DNA from: Bradyrhizobium sp. Ghvi
GTDB taxonomy: Bacteria; Pseudomonadota; Alphaproteobacteria; Rhizobiales; Xanthobacteraceae
NCBI RefSeq assembly: GCF_900115265.1
Contig: NZ_FOVU01000001.1
Coordinates: forward strand, 531,001 to 595,000
Length of the DNA stretch: 64,000 bases
Direction: 5' to 3'
The notes beneath the pieces are model-generated. The model was not told the origin of the DNA. It did not search any database and worked only from the letters and a program-made list of their open reading frames with translations. The translations under genes and the position numbers were made by a program. Of the stretch, positions 52,077 through 61,177 are shown piece by piece (within the stretch, counting starts at the first letter, position 1; the number at the start of each line of letters is the position of its first letter).

Positions 52077-52826
52077 ATGAAAATCGATCCGATCCACCAG
52101 TTCAACATCGAGCCTCTCTTCACGATCGGCCATATCGGCAATCACACGATCGCTTTCACCAATTCCTCGCTCTACATGCTGGTGGCGGTCGCCATCATTT
52201 CGATCCTGATGCTGGCCAGCGGCAGCCAGCTCGTTCCCGGCCGCCTGCAGTCGGTCGCTGAAATCTCCTACGAATTCGTCGCCTCGACGATCCGTTCGAC
52301 GGCCGGCGCGGAAGGCATGAAGTTCTTCCCGCTGGTGTTCTCGCTGTTCATGTTCCTCTGCGTCTCGAACCTCGTCGGCGTCATCCCCTATACCTTCACG
52401 ATCTCGAGCCATCTGATCGTGACCGTGGCGCTGGCGCTGCTGGTCTTCTTCACGGTGCTGATCTACGGCGTCGCCAAGAACGGCCTGAAGTTCTTCAAGA
52501 TTTTCGTTCCCCACGGCGTCCCCGGCTACATCCTGCCGCTGGTCATGTTCATCGAGGTCCTGTCGTTCTTCCTGCGGCCGGTCTCGCACAGCGTCCGTCT
52601 GTTCGCCAACATGCTGGCTGGCCACATCGCGCTGAAGGTGTTCGCGGGCTTCGTCGCCATGCTCGGCTTCTCGCTCGGCGCCATCGGCTGGGTCGGCGGC
52701 GTGCTGCCGCTGGCGCTCACGATCTCGCTGTACGCTCTCGAGATTCTGGTCGCGTTCCTGCAAGCCTATGTGTTTGCGATCCTGACCTGCATCTACCTCA
52801 ACGACGCCATTCATCCGGGACACTGA
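52077..52826 (+). CDS. atpB: ATP synthase F0 subunit a
   Basis: 249 residues from the ATG at 52077. Essential arginine of the proton path in [12 protein letters not shown], and the opening [11 protein letters not shown] is typical of alphaproteobacteria. Together with the c-ring it forms the proton channel of the membrane sector. Second gene of the F0 operon. Confidence 0.96.
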   Translation: MKIDPIHQFNIEPLFTIGHIGNHTIAFTNSSLYMLVAVAIISILMLASGSQLVPGRLQSVAEISYEFVASTIRSTAGAEGMKFFPLVFSLFMFLCVSNLVGVIPYTFTISSHLIVTVALALLVFFTVLIYGVAKNGLKFFKIFVPHGVPGYILPLVMFIEVLSFFLRPVSHSVRLFANMLAGHIALKVFAGFVAMLGFSLGAIGWVGGVLPLALTISLYALEILVAFLQAYVFAILTCIYLNDAIHPGH

Positions 52827-52879
52827 GCGGTCCGGGGAATTTCCACCCACAACCCTATCTTTCTTTCAAGGAGTCTAAA

Positions 52880-53107
52880 ATGGACGCGACAGCAGCAAAA
52901 CTCATCGGCGCGGGCATCGCGTGCATCGGCATGGGCGGTGCGGGCGTCGGCGTGGGCGTGATCTTCGGCAACTACCTCGCCGCAGCGGTCCGTAACCCCT
53001 CGGCCGCGCAGGGCCAGTTCGGCAACCTGATCTTCGGCTTCGCCGTGACCGAAGCGCTCGGCATCTTCTCGCTGCTGATCGCGCTGCTTCTGCTGTTCGT
53101 TTTCTAA
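52880..53107 (+). CDS. atpE: ATP synthase F0 subunit c
   Basis: 75 residues forming a two-helix hairpin; the glycine-rich first helix is [21 protein letters not shown], and the proton-binding glutamate is in [20 protein letters not shown] lies seven bases upstream. It oligomerises into the rotor ring. Confidence 0.97.
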   Translation: MDATAAKLIGAGIACIGMGGAGVGVGVIFGNYLAAAVRNPSAAQGQFGNLIFGFAVTEALGIFSLLIALLLLFVF

Positions 53108-53168
53108 GGAACGACTTCTTTCGCGCCGCTTCATCCGAAGCGGCGCGTGACAGCAACAGGAGTACTCC

Positions 53169-53735
53169 ATGGCCGAGAGTCATGGCGAGGCGAAAGGTCC
53201 TGAGACCGGCGCCCACACCGAAGCCGACGGCGGACATCACAGCGGCGCGTTTCCGCCGTTCGAGAGCAGCACCTTCGCTTCGCAGCTGGTGTCGCTCGCG
53301 ATCTTCTTCGTCGTGCTTTACGTGATCGTGTCCAAGCTCGCTCTGCCGAAGGTCGGCGGTGCGATCGAGGCGCGTCAGAACAAGATCGAGGGCGACCTTG
53401 CCGAGGCGCAGAAGCTGAAGGATCAGTCCGAAGCGGCGCTGAAGGCCTATGAAGGCGAACTCGCTTCGGCGCGTTCGCGTGCTCAGGCGATCGGCAACGA
53501 ATCCCGCGACAAGGCGAATGCGCAGGCGGAAGCCGAGCGCAAGGCGCTGGAAGAGCAGCTGGCAACCAAGCTCGCCGAGGCGGAGAAGACCATCGCCTCG
53601 ACCCGCACGGCTGCCATGAGCAATGTCCGCGGCATTGCGGCCGATGCGGCTGGCACCATCGTGCAGCAGCTCACCGGTGTCGTTCCGGATGCGGCGTCGG
53701 TCAGTGCTGCCGTTGATGCGTCCTTGAAGGGTTAG
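53169..53735 (+). CDS. atpF': ATP synthase F0 subunit b' (b-prime)
   Basis: 188 residues. An N-terminal hydrophilic extension of about 35 residues precedes the membrane helix ([20 protein letters not shown]), then a long coiled-coil stalk. The b' and b pair is typical of photosynthetic and alphaproteobacterial enzymes. AGGAG lies seven bases upstream. Confidence 0.94.
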   Translation: MAESHGEAKGPETGAHTEADGGHHSGAFPPFESSTFASQLVSLAIFFVVLYVIVSKLALPKVGGAIEARQNKIEGDLAEAQKLKDQSEAALKAYEGELASARSRAQAIGNESRDKANAQAEAERKALEEQLATKLAEAEKTIASTRTAAMSNVRGIAADAAGTIVQQLTGVVPDAASVSAAVDASLKG

Positions 53736-53740
53736 TCGAC

Positions 53741-54226
53741 ATGTTCTTCGATCCTGAAACCTGGGTCGCCATCGCCTTCGTCGTCCTGATGGTCGTGTTC
53801 GGCTATCTCGGAGTCTTCAAGAAGGCAGTGGCTGCGCTCGACCATCGTGCCGAGCGCATCAAGGCCGAGCTCGACGACGCGACGCGCCTCAAGCAGGAAG
53901 CCGCCAAGGTGCTCGCGGACTACAAGGCGCGCAGCGCCGCGGCCGAACGCGAAGCCGCCGACATCATCGCCAACGCCAAATCCGAAGCCGAGCGCATCGC
54001 GACCGAGGCCAAGGCGAAGATGGAAGACTTCGTCGCCCGCCGCACCAAGACCGCGGAGAGCAAGATCGCGCTCGCCGAGGCCCAGGCGCTGGCTGACGTC
54101 CGTGCCGCAGCCGCCGAAGCTGCCGTTCAGGCCGCCTCTACGATCCTGTCGCAGTCGGTCAAGGGCCCGGTCGCCGACGATCTGCTCGCCAAGGGCATCA
54201 CCGAGGTTCGGCAGAAGCTGAACTGA
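53741..54226 (+). CDS. atpF: ATP synthase F0 subunit b
   Basis: 161 residues: one membrane helix ([19 protein letters not shown]) and an alanine- and charge-rich coiled coil forming the peripheral stalk with b'. It starts five bases after the b' stop and is the last gene of the operon; a terminator follows. The F1 genes are absent, as expected in alphaproteobacteria. Confidence 0.95.
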   Translation: MFFDPETWVAIAFVVLMVVFGYLGVFKKAVAALDHRAERIKAELDDATRLKQEAAKVLADYKARSAAAEREAADIIANAKSEAERIATEAKAKMEDFVARRTKTAESKIALAEAQALADVRAAAAEAAVQAASTILSQSVKGPVADDLLAKGITEVRQKLN

Positions 54227-54250
54227 GGGATTTCGCCTCACGAATCAAAC

Positions 54251-54281
54251 AGCCGGCGCGATGAGCGCCGGCTTTTTTTTT
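54251..54281 (+). terminator. Rho-independent terminator of the F0 operon
   Basis: AGCCGGCGC-GATGA-GCGCCGGCT stem (9 bp) followed by nine T residues, 25 bases after the atpF stop. Confidence 0.95.
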
Positions 54282-54295
54282 GGGCAACGGACCCG

Positions 54296-54415
54296 TTGTC
54301 CCGGACGCGGCGCAGCGTGTAACGCTGCTCCCAGAGCCGGGACCCATGGATCCACGGCTTCTGGACCCCGGCTCTGCGCCGCACCGCTTACGCGCTGCGT
54401 CGCGTCCGGGGCACG
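54296..54415. repeat. Inverted-duplicate GC-rich repeat element
   Basis: The left half (CCCGGACGCGGCGCAGCG...AGAGCCGGGACCCATGG) is repeated in inverted orientation on the right (CCATGGATCC...CCCCGGCTCTGCGCC...CGCTGCGTCGCGTCCGGGG). The whole forms a large cruciform of about 120 bases between the F0 operon terminator and the convergent gene ending at 54424. A partial copy is at 47392-47446. Confidence 0.8.
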
Positions 54416-54423
54416 ACCCCGCC

Positions 54424-55077
54424 CTACTTCTTCTTCCGCGCCTTCTTCGGCTCCGGCGACAGCGCCTGCGGGTCGAAGCCGACATAAAAGATGTAGGAAT
54501 CGGCGACTGCCGCCGAGGGCACCGGATAGACGAGATCTTCGGCAACGAAGCTGAAAGGCACACTGCCGGCCTCCGACATCTCGACCGTGGTCCGGTAGGC
54601 CTTCGATGTGATCACTTTCTCGCCAACGCCGCCCTGCACCACCGCGATGCGCAGGGGGACCTCGACCGTGGAAGGCGCACCGGCGGGGCCTGCGATGACC
54701 CGCCCCTGAATGCCGATGCGCGCGGTGATCTCGCCGCCATTTCGAATGCATTCACGCGCCATCTTGCTGATCGAGGCCTGGAAGCGGACGTCGTTGCCGA
54801 CGGCGGGCTTGCCGGTCGCTCCGACACCATAGGTGGACGCACCGGCGCGCACCGTGACCTGCGGGCAATCGATGTCGTCATCGGCCTGAGGCGCGCCCGG
54901 TGCAGGCGCCGGCTTGGGCTGGGCAGGCTCGTCGGAACTGCCGCCGAACAGGCTCTTGAAGCGGTCCGTCAATGACTGTGCCGCGACCGGCGAGACAGTC
55001 GCAGACAACACCGACAGCGCCAGCGCGATCACCGGACCCCGCCGCAGCGCATTCCGCAATGATCGAAGCTCATTCAT
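54424..55077 (-). CDS. Secreted hypothetical protein
   Basis: 217 residues from the ATG at 55077; a GTG at 55089 is in frame. Signal peptide GPVIALALSVLSATVSPVAAQ, then a Pro/Ala linker (PAQPKPAPAPGAPQ), then a beta-rich domain with two cysteines (DIDCPQVTVRAGAS and ARECIRNGGEITARI). Ends in a lysine/arginine tail. Probably periplasmic; function unknown. Confidence 0.75.
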   Translation of the reverse strand: MNELRSLRNALRRGPVIALALSVLSATVSPVAAQSLTDRFKSLFGGSSDEPAQPKPAPAPGAPQADDDIDCPQVTVRAGASTYGVGATGKPAVGNDVRFQASISKMARECIRNGGEITARIGIQGRVIAGPAGAPSTVEVPLRIAVVQGGVGEKVITSKAYRTTVEMSEAGSVPFSFVAEDLVYPVPSAAVADSYIFYVGFDPQALSPEPKKARKKK

Positions 55078-55194
55078 GAACGGCAGCACTCCATCGCAAC
55101 ATTCCGGCCGATCGGCCGGCCTGCGGGTTATATCGCCAAAATCGGCGATCCCAAGGCAGCAAAAAGTGGTGATCCCCTCGCGCAGCGCCCCGGC

Positions 55195-55782
55195 TCAGCC
55201 GCGAAAATCCTCGTGCAGCAGGCCGAACAGCAGATGATCCTGCCAGATGCCGTTGATGCAGAGATAACGGCGCGCCAGCCCTTCGCGTGAGAAGCCGCAC
55301 TTCTCCAGCACCCGGATCGACGGTGCATTGGTGGGGATGCAGGCGGCCTCAACCCGGTGCAGATTGAGTTCGCCGAACAGCGTCGGCAACAGCACTCGCA
55401 ACGCCGCCGTCATGTAGCCGCGATGAGCATGGGGCTGGCCGACCCAATAGCCGATGGTGCCGGCCTGGACGATGCCGCGACGGACATTGGCGAGCGTGAT
55501 GCCGCCGACCATGGCGCCGTCGAGTTCACGGAAGATCAAGAACGGATAGGAGCGGTCCGCGGCGATGTCCTCGGAATAGCGGCGCAGGCGGCGGCGGAAG
55601 CCGGACCGCGTCAGATCATCCGATGGCCAGATCGGCTCCCACGGCGTCAGGTAATCGCGGCTGGTCTCGCGCAAGTGCGCCCATTGCAGAAAGTCCGACA
55701 TCTGCGGCGCGCGCAGCAGCAGCCCGTTGCCGCGGGGGGCGAGGGCAGCAGGTCCACTGGACGGCAGGCGAAAGAGAGCCAT
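55195..55782 (-). CDS. GNAT-family N-acetyltransferase (RimJ-like)
   Basis: 195 residues. The acetyl-CoA region is GYWVGQPHAHRGYMTAALRVL and the following LHRVEAACIPTNAPSIRVLEKCGFSREG is diagnostic of the RimJ/RimL group, which acetylates ribosomal protein or other N-termini. The last gene of a minus-strand group behind thrC and the M16 peptidase, with 40 bases between. Confidence 0.93.
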   Translation of the reverse strand: MALFRLPSSGPAALAPRGNGLLLRAPQMSDFLQWAHLRETSRDYLTPWEPIWPSDDLTRSGFRRRLRRYSEDIAADRSYPFLIFRELDGAMVGGITLANVRRGIVQAGTIGYWVGQPHAHRGYMTAALRVLLPTLFGELNLHRVEAACIPTNAPSIRVLEKCGFSREGLARRYLCINGIWQDHLLFGLLHEDFRG

Positions 55783-55821
55783 GGTGATGCTTCCCGGGGC
55801 GGGCGGTCCGTGGCGCGGCTC

Positions 55822-57111
55822 CTAATGCAGCCGCGCCTTGGCGCGCGCCCGGGTCAATCCTTCCGCAAAAGACACCGCCGTGTCCAGACCCCTGCCGCTG
55901 CCCAATGCGACAACCGCAGGCCGGCTGCGCGAAAGCAGTGCACGCGCCGCATCACGGGTCGATTCGATGCTGACGGCGTCGATCCGGGCCACCAGTTCCT
56001 GCACCGTCTGCGGTCTTCCATAGGCCAGCACGTGCCGGGCGAGCTGTTCGGCGCGGGACGAGCAGCTCTCCAGCGCCATCAACAGACCTGCCTTCATCTG
56101 CGCCTTGGCGCGGGCGATCTCGGCCTCGGTCAGCGTCTCCACAGAATCGTTCATGATGTCGACCACCACCTCCATCATCTCCGGCGCATCGGCCGGATCG
56201 GTGCCGGTGTAGAGGCCGAAGAAGCCGGTATCGCTATAGGGCGCGTGGAAAGTGTAGATCGAGTAGCAGAGGCCGCGCTTCTCGCGCACCTCCTGGAACA
56301 GCCGCGACGACATTCCGCCGCCGAGGATGTTGGTGAAGACCTGGAGCGAGAACAGCGACAAATCGGTCTGCGGTACGCCCTCCAACGCGAGCGTCAGATG
56401 CGCTTGTTCGAGCTCGCGATGCACGACCTTGGCGCCGCCCTTGCCGAACTGGGCGGCCTGCGGCTTCGGTCCCGGCGCCGCCTCGAAGCTGGCAAAGCGC
56501 TTCTCGGCCTCGGCGACGACCTGGCTGTGGTCGACGGCTCCGGCGGCCGCCACCACCATGTCGGGGCCGCGATAATGCGTCGAGAGATAGTTGCGCAGCG
56601 AGTCGCGGTTGAAGCTTTTCAGCGTCTTGGCGGTGCCGAGCAGCGAGCGTCCCATCGGCTGTTCGGGATAGCAGAGCTCGTTGAGATGCTCGAACACGAC
56701 GTCATCGGGCGTGTCCTGGGCCGCGCCGATCTCCTGCACGATGACGTTCTTCTCGCGCTCGAGCTCGTCCGGCTCGAAGGCGGGATTGGCCAGGATGTCG
56801 GCGAGCACGTCGAGCGCCAGCGGCACGTCGGCCTTCATCACGCGGGCATAATAGGACGTCGTCTCGGTCGAGGTGCCGGCATTGAGGTCGCCGCCGACCG
56901 CCTCGATTTCCTCGACGATCTCGCGTGACGAGCGCCCGGTTGTCCCCTTGAATGCCATGTGTTCGAGCAGATGCGAGATACCATGCTCGTTCGGCTTCTC
57001 GTCGCGGCCGCCGACGCCGGCCCAGACGCCGAGCGCGGCGGTCTCGAGGTGCGGCATGTTGTCCGTGACGACGGTCAGGCCGGAGGCAAGCTTGGATATC
57101 TCGACGCTCAT
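55822..57111 (-). CDS. M16-family zinc peptidase (processing-peptidase-like)
   Basis: 429 residues. The inverted zinc motif His47-x-x-Glu50-His51 (SHLLEHMAF) is present, with the distal glutamate region EREKNVIVQEIGAAQD, and the glycine-rich loop NILGGGMSSRLFQEVREKRGL. The alphaproteobacterial M16 peptidase is the closest bacterial relative of the mitochondrial processing peptidase. It starts inside the thrC stop (ATGA overlap), which fixes the start at 57111 and couples the two genes. Confidence 0.94.
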   Translation of the reverse strand: MSVEISKLASGLTVVTDNMPHLETAALGVWAGVGGRDEKPNEHGISHLLEHMAFKGTTGRSSREIVEEIEAVGGDLNAGTSTETTSYYARVMKADVPLALDVLADILANPAFEPDELEREKNVIVQEIGAAQDTPDDVVFEHLNELCYPEQPMGRSLLGTAKTLKSFNRDSLRNYLSTHYRGPDMVVAAAGAVDHSQVVAEAEKRFASFEAAPGPKPQAAQFGKGGAKVVHRELEQAHLTLALEGVPQTDLSLFSLQVFTNILGGGMSSRLFQEVREKRGLCYSIYTFHAPYSDTGFFGLYTGTDPADAPEMMEVVVDIMNDSVETLTEAEIARAKAQMKAGLLMALESCSSRAEQLARHVLAYGRPQTVQELVARIDAVSIESTRDAARALLSRSRPAVVALGSGRGLDTAVSFAEGLTRARAKARLH

Positions 57112-58526
57112 CCGGCAACTCCCTGTCTTGCGGCGCGGCTGACCGACAGCACGAACCGCTCCACCTCGGACTGATCGTTCTTCATCACCGTCATGTGCTC
57201 GGACTTGGTCATGAGACCGTCGAGCCAGGCCGGCAGTTGCGGCCGTTGGCCGCAAGCCGACTCCACGGCGCCAGGGAATTTGGCCGGGTGCGCGGTGGAG
57301 AGCACGATGTTCGGCACAGTCGTATCCGTGGTGTCGCGGTCGGCGACCGCGAGCGCCACCGCGGTGTGCGGATCGACGAGTTCGCCGGCCTCGCGCCAGG
57401 CGGCGCGGATCGCGGCCGCGGTTTCGGTCTCGTCGGCGCGGCCGGCGTCGAACTCTTCGCGGATCGCAGCCAGCGTCGCATCCGGCAGCACGAAGCGGCC
57501 CGATTGCTTGAGCTGCTCCATCAGCCGGCGCACCGCGGGCGCATCGCGCCGGCTCGCTTCGAACAGCAGCCGCTCGAAATTCGAGGAGATCTGGATGTCC
57601 ATCGACGGCGAGGCGGTGGCGTGCACCCCGCGCACCTCGTAGATGCCGGTCTTGAGCGTGCGCGCGAGGATGTCATTGACATTGGCGGCGATGCGCAGCG
57701 TCCGGACGGGGAGACCCATGCGCTTGGCGACGTAGCCTGCAAAAATATCGCCGAAATTGCCTGTTGGCACGATGAAGTCCACCGCACGCCCCGGTGCGCC
57801 GGCCGCGACTGCGGAGGTGAAATAGTAGACCACCTGCGCGACGATGCGGGCCCAGTTGATGGAATTGACGCCGGACAGCGAGGTCGCGTCTCGGAAGCGA
57901 TGGTTGTTGAACATCCCCTTCACGAGCGCCTGGCAGTCGTCGAAATTACCCTCAATGGCGAGCGCGTGGACATTGGCCGCGCCCGTGGTCGTCATCATCC
58001 GTTGCTGCACCTCGGAGATGCGCTTGTGCGGAAACAGCACGATGAGGTCGACGTTCTCCAAGCCAGCGAAGGCTTCGACCGCGGCGCCACCGGTGTCACC
58101 TGACGTCGCGACCACGATGGTGGTGCGCTGGCCGCGCTTGGCCAGCACATGATCCATCAGCCGCGAGATCAGCTGCATCGCCACGTCCTTGAAGGCGAGC
58201 GTCGGACCGTGAAACAGCTCCAGCACGAATTGGTGCGGCGACATCTGGCGCAGCGGTACCACCGCCGGATGACGGAAGGTGGCGTAGGCCTCGTTCGCCA
58301 TGCGGCCGAGCTCGGCGTCCGAAATCTCGCCGCCGACGAACGGCCGGATGACATCGACTGCGACTTCCCAATAGGGACGACCAAAGAAGCCGGCAATGGT
58401 CTCGCGTGAGAGCTGTGGCCAGGTCACCGGCACATACAGGCCGCCGTCGCGGGCAAGCCCGGTCAGCATCACGTCGCAAAAGCCAAGCTCAGGGGCCTCG
58501 CCCCGGGTCGAGATGTAACGAGTCAA
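57108..58526 (-). CDS. thrC: Threonine synthase
   Basis: 472 residues. Start chosen at TTG 58526 because GGAGGG lies seven bases upstream and the product then begins MTRYISTRGEAPELGF, as in relatives; a longer open frame exists but adds unconserved residues. The PLP lysine is Lys113 in GPTLAFKDVAMQ; the loop ATSGDTGGAAVEAF holds the phosphate. It converts O-phosphohomoserine to threonine. A candidate small RNA with a terminator lies 150-250 bases upstream on the same strand. Confidence 0.95.
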   Translation of the reverse strand: MTRYISTRGEAPELGFCDVMLTGLARDGGLYVPVTWPQLSRETIAGFFGRPYWEVAVDVIRPFVGGEISDAELGRMANEAYATFRHPAVVPLRQMSPHQFVLELFHGPTLAFKDVAMQLISRLMDHVLAKRGQRTTIVVATSGDTGGAAVEAFAGLENVDLIVLFPHKRISEVQQRMMTTTGAANVHALAIEGNFDDCQALVKGMFNNHRFRDATSLSGVNSINWARIVAQVVYYFTSAVAAGAPGRAVDFIVPTGNFGDIFAGYVAKRMGLPVRTLRIAANVNDILARTLKTGIYEVRGVHATASPSMDIQISSNFERLLFEASRRDAPAVRRLMEQLKQSGRFVLPDATLAAIREEFDAGRADETETAAAIRAAWREAGELVDPHTAVALAVADRDTTDTTVPNIVLSTAHPAKFPGAVESACGQRPQLPAWLDGLMTKSEHMTVMKNDQSEVERFVLSVSRAARQGVAG

Positions 58527-58671
58527 ACTACCCTCCAAAGGCCGGCCCGATCTGAATCTGGACCCCAAGCCTTTGATTTTACAATGTTCCTAGTTCGCCA
58601 TCGGAGGCGCTGCGGGCACCATAGAGTGTTTTGCGGCATCGGGAAACCGCTTCCCGGCAGCAAGCAGGCCC

Positions 58672-58777
58672 AACAAAAAGGGCTGCGGCGATGCCGCAGC
58701 CCTCTCTTGGAAGGTCTGTCGTTGATGTGTGCAGACCCGGTTTTCCGCGTCGGGGCACCTGCCCCGAAAATCGTTGG
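58672..58777 (-). ncRNA. Candidate small RNA (three hairpins with terminator) upstream of thrC
   Basis: Reading the minus strand from about 58777: hairpin CGGGGC-AGGT-GCCCCG, hairpin GGTCTG-13-CAGACC, then GGGCTGCGGC-ATC-GCCGCAGCCC followed by TTTTT (58675-58679). A promoter-like pair lies just upstream. The total length is about 100 nt, in the range of bacterial small RNAs. It could also be a leader or attenuator of thrC, since transcription runs toward thrC. It was not matched to a known RNA family. Confidence 0.5.
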
Positions 58778-58782
58778 TTCGA

Positions 58783-58811
58783 GCTATCGTCGCCCGTCAC
58801 GAGATCGTCAA
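58783..58811 (-). promoter_or_regulatory. Promoter-like boxes for the candidate small RNA
   Basis: On the minus strand TTGACG (58811-58806), a 17-base spacer, then GATAGC (58788-58783). The -35 box is near consensus; the -10 box is weak. Confidence 0.35.
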
Positions 58812-59029
58812 GACCAAAAACGGCGCGCGTCTTCAAATGTTCCAGACTTTCCCGAGACGGCTTGGCAAGGTCGGGCGCCAAACTGGCCGCCGCGTGGCCT
58901 CAATGCCGCGTTTTCCCAAGCCAACGACATTGAACGGGGTACGAACGGTTCGTCGGCCGATCGGGTCGGCGGATCAGATCAGCCGCCGTCCCTGCATTGC
59001 CCGCACAAGCGGTAGCGTCGATCCGGCGG

Positions 59030-59064
59030 CCGAGCCGGCTGCATCCTGGAGCAGCCCGGCTCGG
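59030..59064 (-). terminator. Hairpin downstream of the NarL-type regulator gene
   Basis: CCGAGCCGG-CTGC...GCAG-C-CCGGCTCGG forms a 13-bp stem with one bulge, 12 bases after the response-regulator stop on the minus strand. There is no T-run, so termination would be imperfect or Rho-assisted. Confidence 0.45.
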
Positions 59065-59075
59065 TCCTGACGAGG

Positions 59076-59720
59076 TCAGTTCATGCCGATTTCGACCGCG
59101 ATCCGGATCAGGTCGGAATGGTTCTTGGCCCCTAACTTCTGCTTGAGCAGCGATGTGGTGTTGGCGACCGTCTTGTAGGAAATGCCGAGCGCCCCGGCGA
59201 CCTCGACGATCTTGTTGCCGCGCCCGAGCAGGCGGAGAATTTCGAGCTCCCGCGGCGTCATCTGCGAGGCCGGATTGGCCTTGATCGCAGCGCCGGAGAA
59301 CGTCACGGCCTCGGCAAGCTGCGGCGAGATGAAATTGTCGCCGGCAACCACCCTGCGCACGGCCTTGAGCAGGATGCGGGGATCGTCCCCCTTGGAGACG
59401 TAGCCCTGCGCCCCGAGCTCCACTGCGCGCACCACGAAGGCCGGATCATCGTTCATGCTGAACATGATGATCTTGGCGTCCGGGTCGTCCTTGCGGATCC
59501 GCCGCATCAGTTCGAAGCCGGAGAGATCGGGCAGGCTGATGTCGATCACGGTCACGTCGGGGCGCTTGCTGATATAGGCCCGGTGTCCGGATTTGGCATC
59601 GCTCGCCTCGTCGATCCGGATCGAATGGTCGGACGCAAACAGGGTGCGACACCCCGACAGCACCACGGGATGATCGTCGACGATGAGAACCTTGGTCGCC
59701 GGTTTGGCGGTATCTTGCAT
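59076..59720 (-). CDS. NarL/LuxR-family response regulator
   Basis: 214 residues from the ATG at 59720. Receiver acidic residues VLIVDDHPVV and phospho-acceptor Asp60 in VTVIDISLPDLSG. LuxR helix-turn-helix MTPRELEILRLLGRGNKIVEVAGALGISYKTV is split by NTTSLLKQKLG, with Asn-Thr-Thr replacing the more usual KxH segment. Divergent from the sensor kinase starting at 59786, its presumed partner. Confidence 0.92.
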   Translation of the reverse strand: MQDTAKPATKVLIVDDHPVVLSGCRTLFASDHSIRIDEASDAKSGHRAYISKRPDVTVIDISLPDLSGFELMRRIRKDDPDAKIIMFSMNDDPAFVVRAVELGAQGYVSKGDDPRILLKAVRRVVAGDNFISPQLAEAVTFSGAAIKANPASQMTPRELEILRLLGRGNKIVEVAGALGISYKTVANTTSLLKQKLGAKNHSDLIRIAVEIGMN

Positions 59721-59785
59721 TGCGCGCTCTCTGTTTGTTCGACTCATAGACCGGCAGGAACAAATGGAAAGAGAAAATTCCGCCG

Positions 59786-61147
59786 ATGCACGTTAGAATT
59801 GGCCTAATGTGGCAACGGCTCTCATTCAGGACTCAACTGTTTCTCCCGCTCGGCCTGAGCTTCGTCGCCGCGCTGGTCCTGAGTGGCGTGCTGTTCCAGG
59901 CCTTTGCGACCGGTCAGCTGGCCGAGGAGAGCGAGCCAGGTCGACGCTCGACTCAGACGATCGCCGTCGCACTCAACAACGCGCTCGGCGCCTCGGACAA
60001 TCCAAGGAAGGTGCTGGACGCGTTCGTCCAATCCCTGGATCCCACCTCAGATATTCAATTCCGGCCAGTGGAAGCGGGTCCTGTGCTCGCCGCGAAGGAG
60101 GGCCTGCGGGATGTGCATGGCGTGCCGCGATGGTTCGTGGACCTGATCGCCCTTCCAGACGTGGGCGCGGCATCTCCCGTCATGATCGAGGGCAGGCATG
60201 TCGGCGACATTGTGTTCATGCCCGACCTCTCCGCCGACCTGTTCGAGAAATGGATCGGCTTTGTGTCGCTGGTGAGCCTCGCCGCCGTGCTGATGGTGCT
60301 CACCGGATTGATCGCCTATTTCTTTGCAGGTGCCGCGCTTCGGCCGCTGCAAAACCTCGGCGCCGGCCTGACCCGAATCCGGCGCGGCGATTATGCAACG
60401 CCGATTCCGGTCGCAGGTCCGCCCGAAATCCGACAAAGCTGCGAGGAGGCCAATGCGCTGGCAACCACGCTCGCGCAACTCAGTCGGGACAATCGCGATC
60501 TCTTGCACCGGCTGGTGTCGCTCCAGGATGATGAGCGGCGCGATCTTGCCCGCGAGCTGCATGACGAGCTCGGCCCGCTGTTGTTCAGCATCCGCGCCGG
60601 CACGATCGCGCTGGGCGAAGCTTCACCGCAGGCGGGACATCTCGGCAATTCCATGCAGGAGGTGATACGCTCGGTCGAGGCGCTCCAGCAGACCAATCGC
60701 CGCATCCTCGACCGGCTGCGGCCGCTCTACATCGAGGAGCTGGGATTGGAGGGCAGCGTCCGGGCGCTGCTCGAGAATTTTCGCAGGCAGGCGCCGCATA
60801 TCGGCCTCACCGCGACAATCGATCCTGGCCTCAACGGGGTCGACGGGCCACGGGCCCAAACCGTCTACCGCGTGATCCAGGAGGCGTTGACCAACGTGCT
60901 GCGCCACGCCGGAGCACGCAATGCCCACGTGGAGGCGGCGATAGCAGGCGATGCGCTCAGCATCGAAGTCTCCGATGACGGCGGCGGCTTTCCTGCCGAC
61001 AATGTCTTCGGCCGCGGCCTGACCGGCATGCATGAACGCGTGCGCGCGCTCAGCGGATCGCTGTCACTTCTGCGTGCGAACGATCGAACCTATGTTCGCT
61101 GTCGTCTGCCGATGGAAACGGTGCGAGACGGGCAGGCATCAACCTAA
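59786..61147 (+). CDS. NarX-type sensor histidine kinase
   Basis: 453 residues. Membrane segments at about 15-37 and 160-185 flank a periplasmic sensor of about 120 residues. A HAMP domain follows (ALRPLQNLGAGLTRIRRGDY). The HisKA_3 phospho-acceptor histidine is in RDLARELHDELGPLLF near residue 257, and the ATPase has ALTNVLRHAGARNAHV and SDDGGGFPADNVFGRGLTGM. An ATG at 59807 is an alternative, but GGAAAGAG supports 59786. Signal unknown. Divergent partner of the NarL-type regulator. Confidence 0.92.
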   Translation: MHVRIGLMWQRLSFRTQLFLPLGLSFVAALVLSGVLFQAFATGQLAEESEPGRRSTQTIAVALNNALGASDNPRKVLDAFVQSLDPTSDIQFRPVEAGPVLAAKEGLRDVHGVPRWFVDLIALPDVGAASPVMIEGRHVGDIVFMPDLSADLFEKWIGFVSLVSLAAVLMVLTGLIAYFFAGAALRPLQNLGAGLTRIRRGDYATPIPVAGPPEIRQSCEEANALATTLAQLSRDNRDLLHRLVSLQDDERRDLARELHDELGPLLFSIRAGTIALGEASPQAGHLGNSMQEVIRSVEALQQTNRRILDRLRPLYIEELGLEGSVRALLENFRRQAPHIGLTATIDPGLNGVDGPRAQTVYRVIQEALTNVLRHAGARNAHVEAAIAGDALSIEVSDDGGGFPADNVFGRGLTGMHERVRALSGSLSLLRANDRTYVRCRLPMETVRDGQAST

Positions 61148-61177
61148 AGCCCATTCCGATGGAACGTTCGAAACGCT

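Larger units (their letters stand above)
58527..59075. other. 550-bp intergenic region upstream of thrC
   Basis: No convincing coding sequence was found. On the minus strand it contains a promoter-like sequence, three consecutive hairpins ending in a terminator (58672-58777), and another hairpin at 59030-59064. Bases 58815-59025 hold nothing recognised. Confidence 0.5.

Noticed and set aside
58679..58740. Threonine leader peptide for attenuation of thrC
   Set aside because: One frame reads His-Thr-Ser-Thr-Thr-Asp before the terminator, but it has no suitable ATG or ribosome binding site and no stop codon before the hairpin. Kept only as an alternative in the small RNA finding.
58760..58800. 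GGTTCGAGC considered as the T-arm of a tRNA
   Set aside because: No acceptor stem, anticodon arm or CCA end could be folded around it on either strand.
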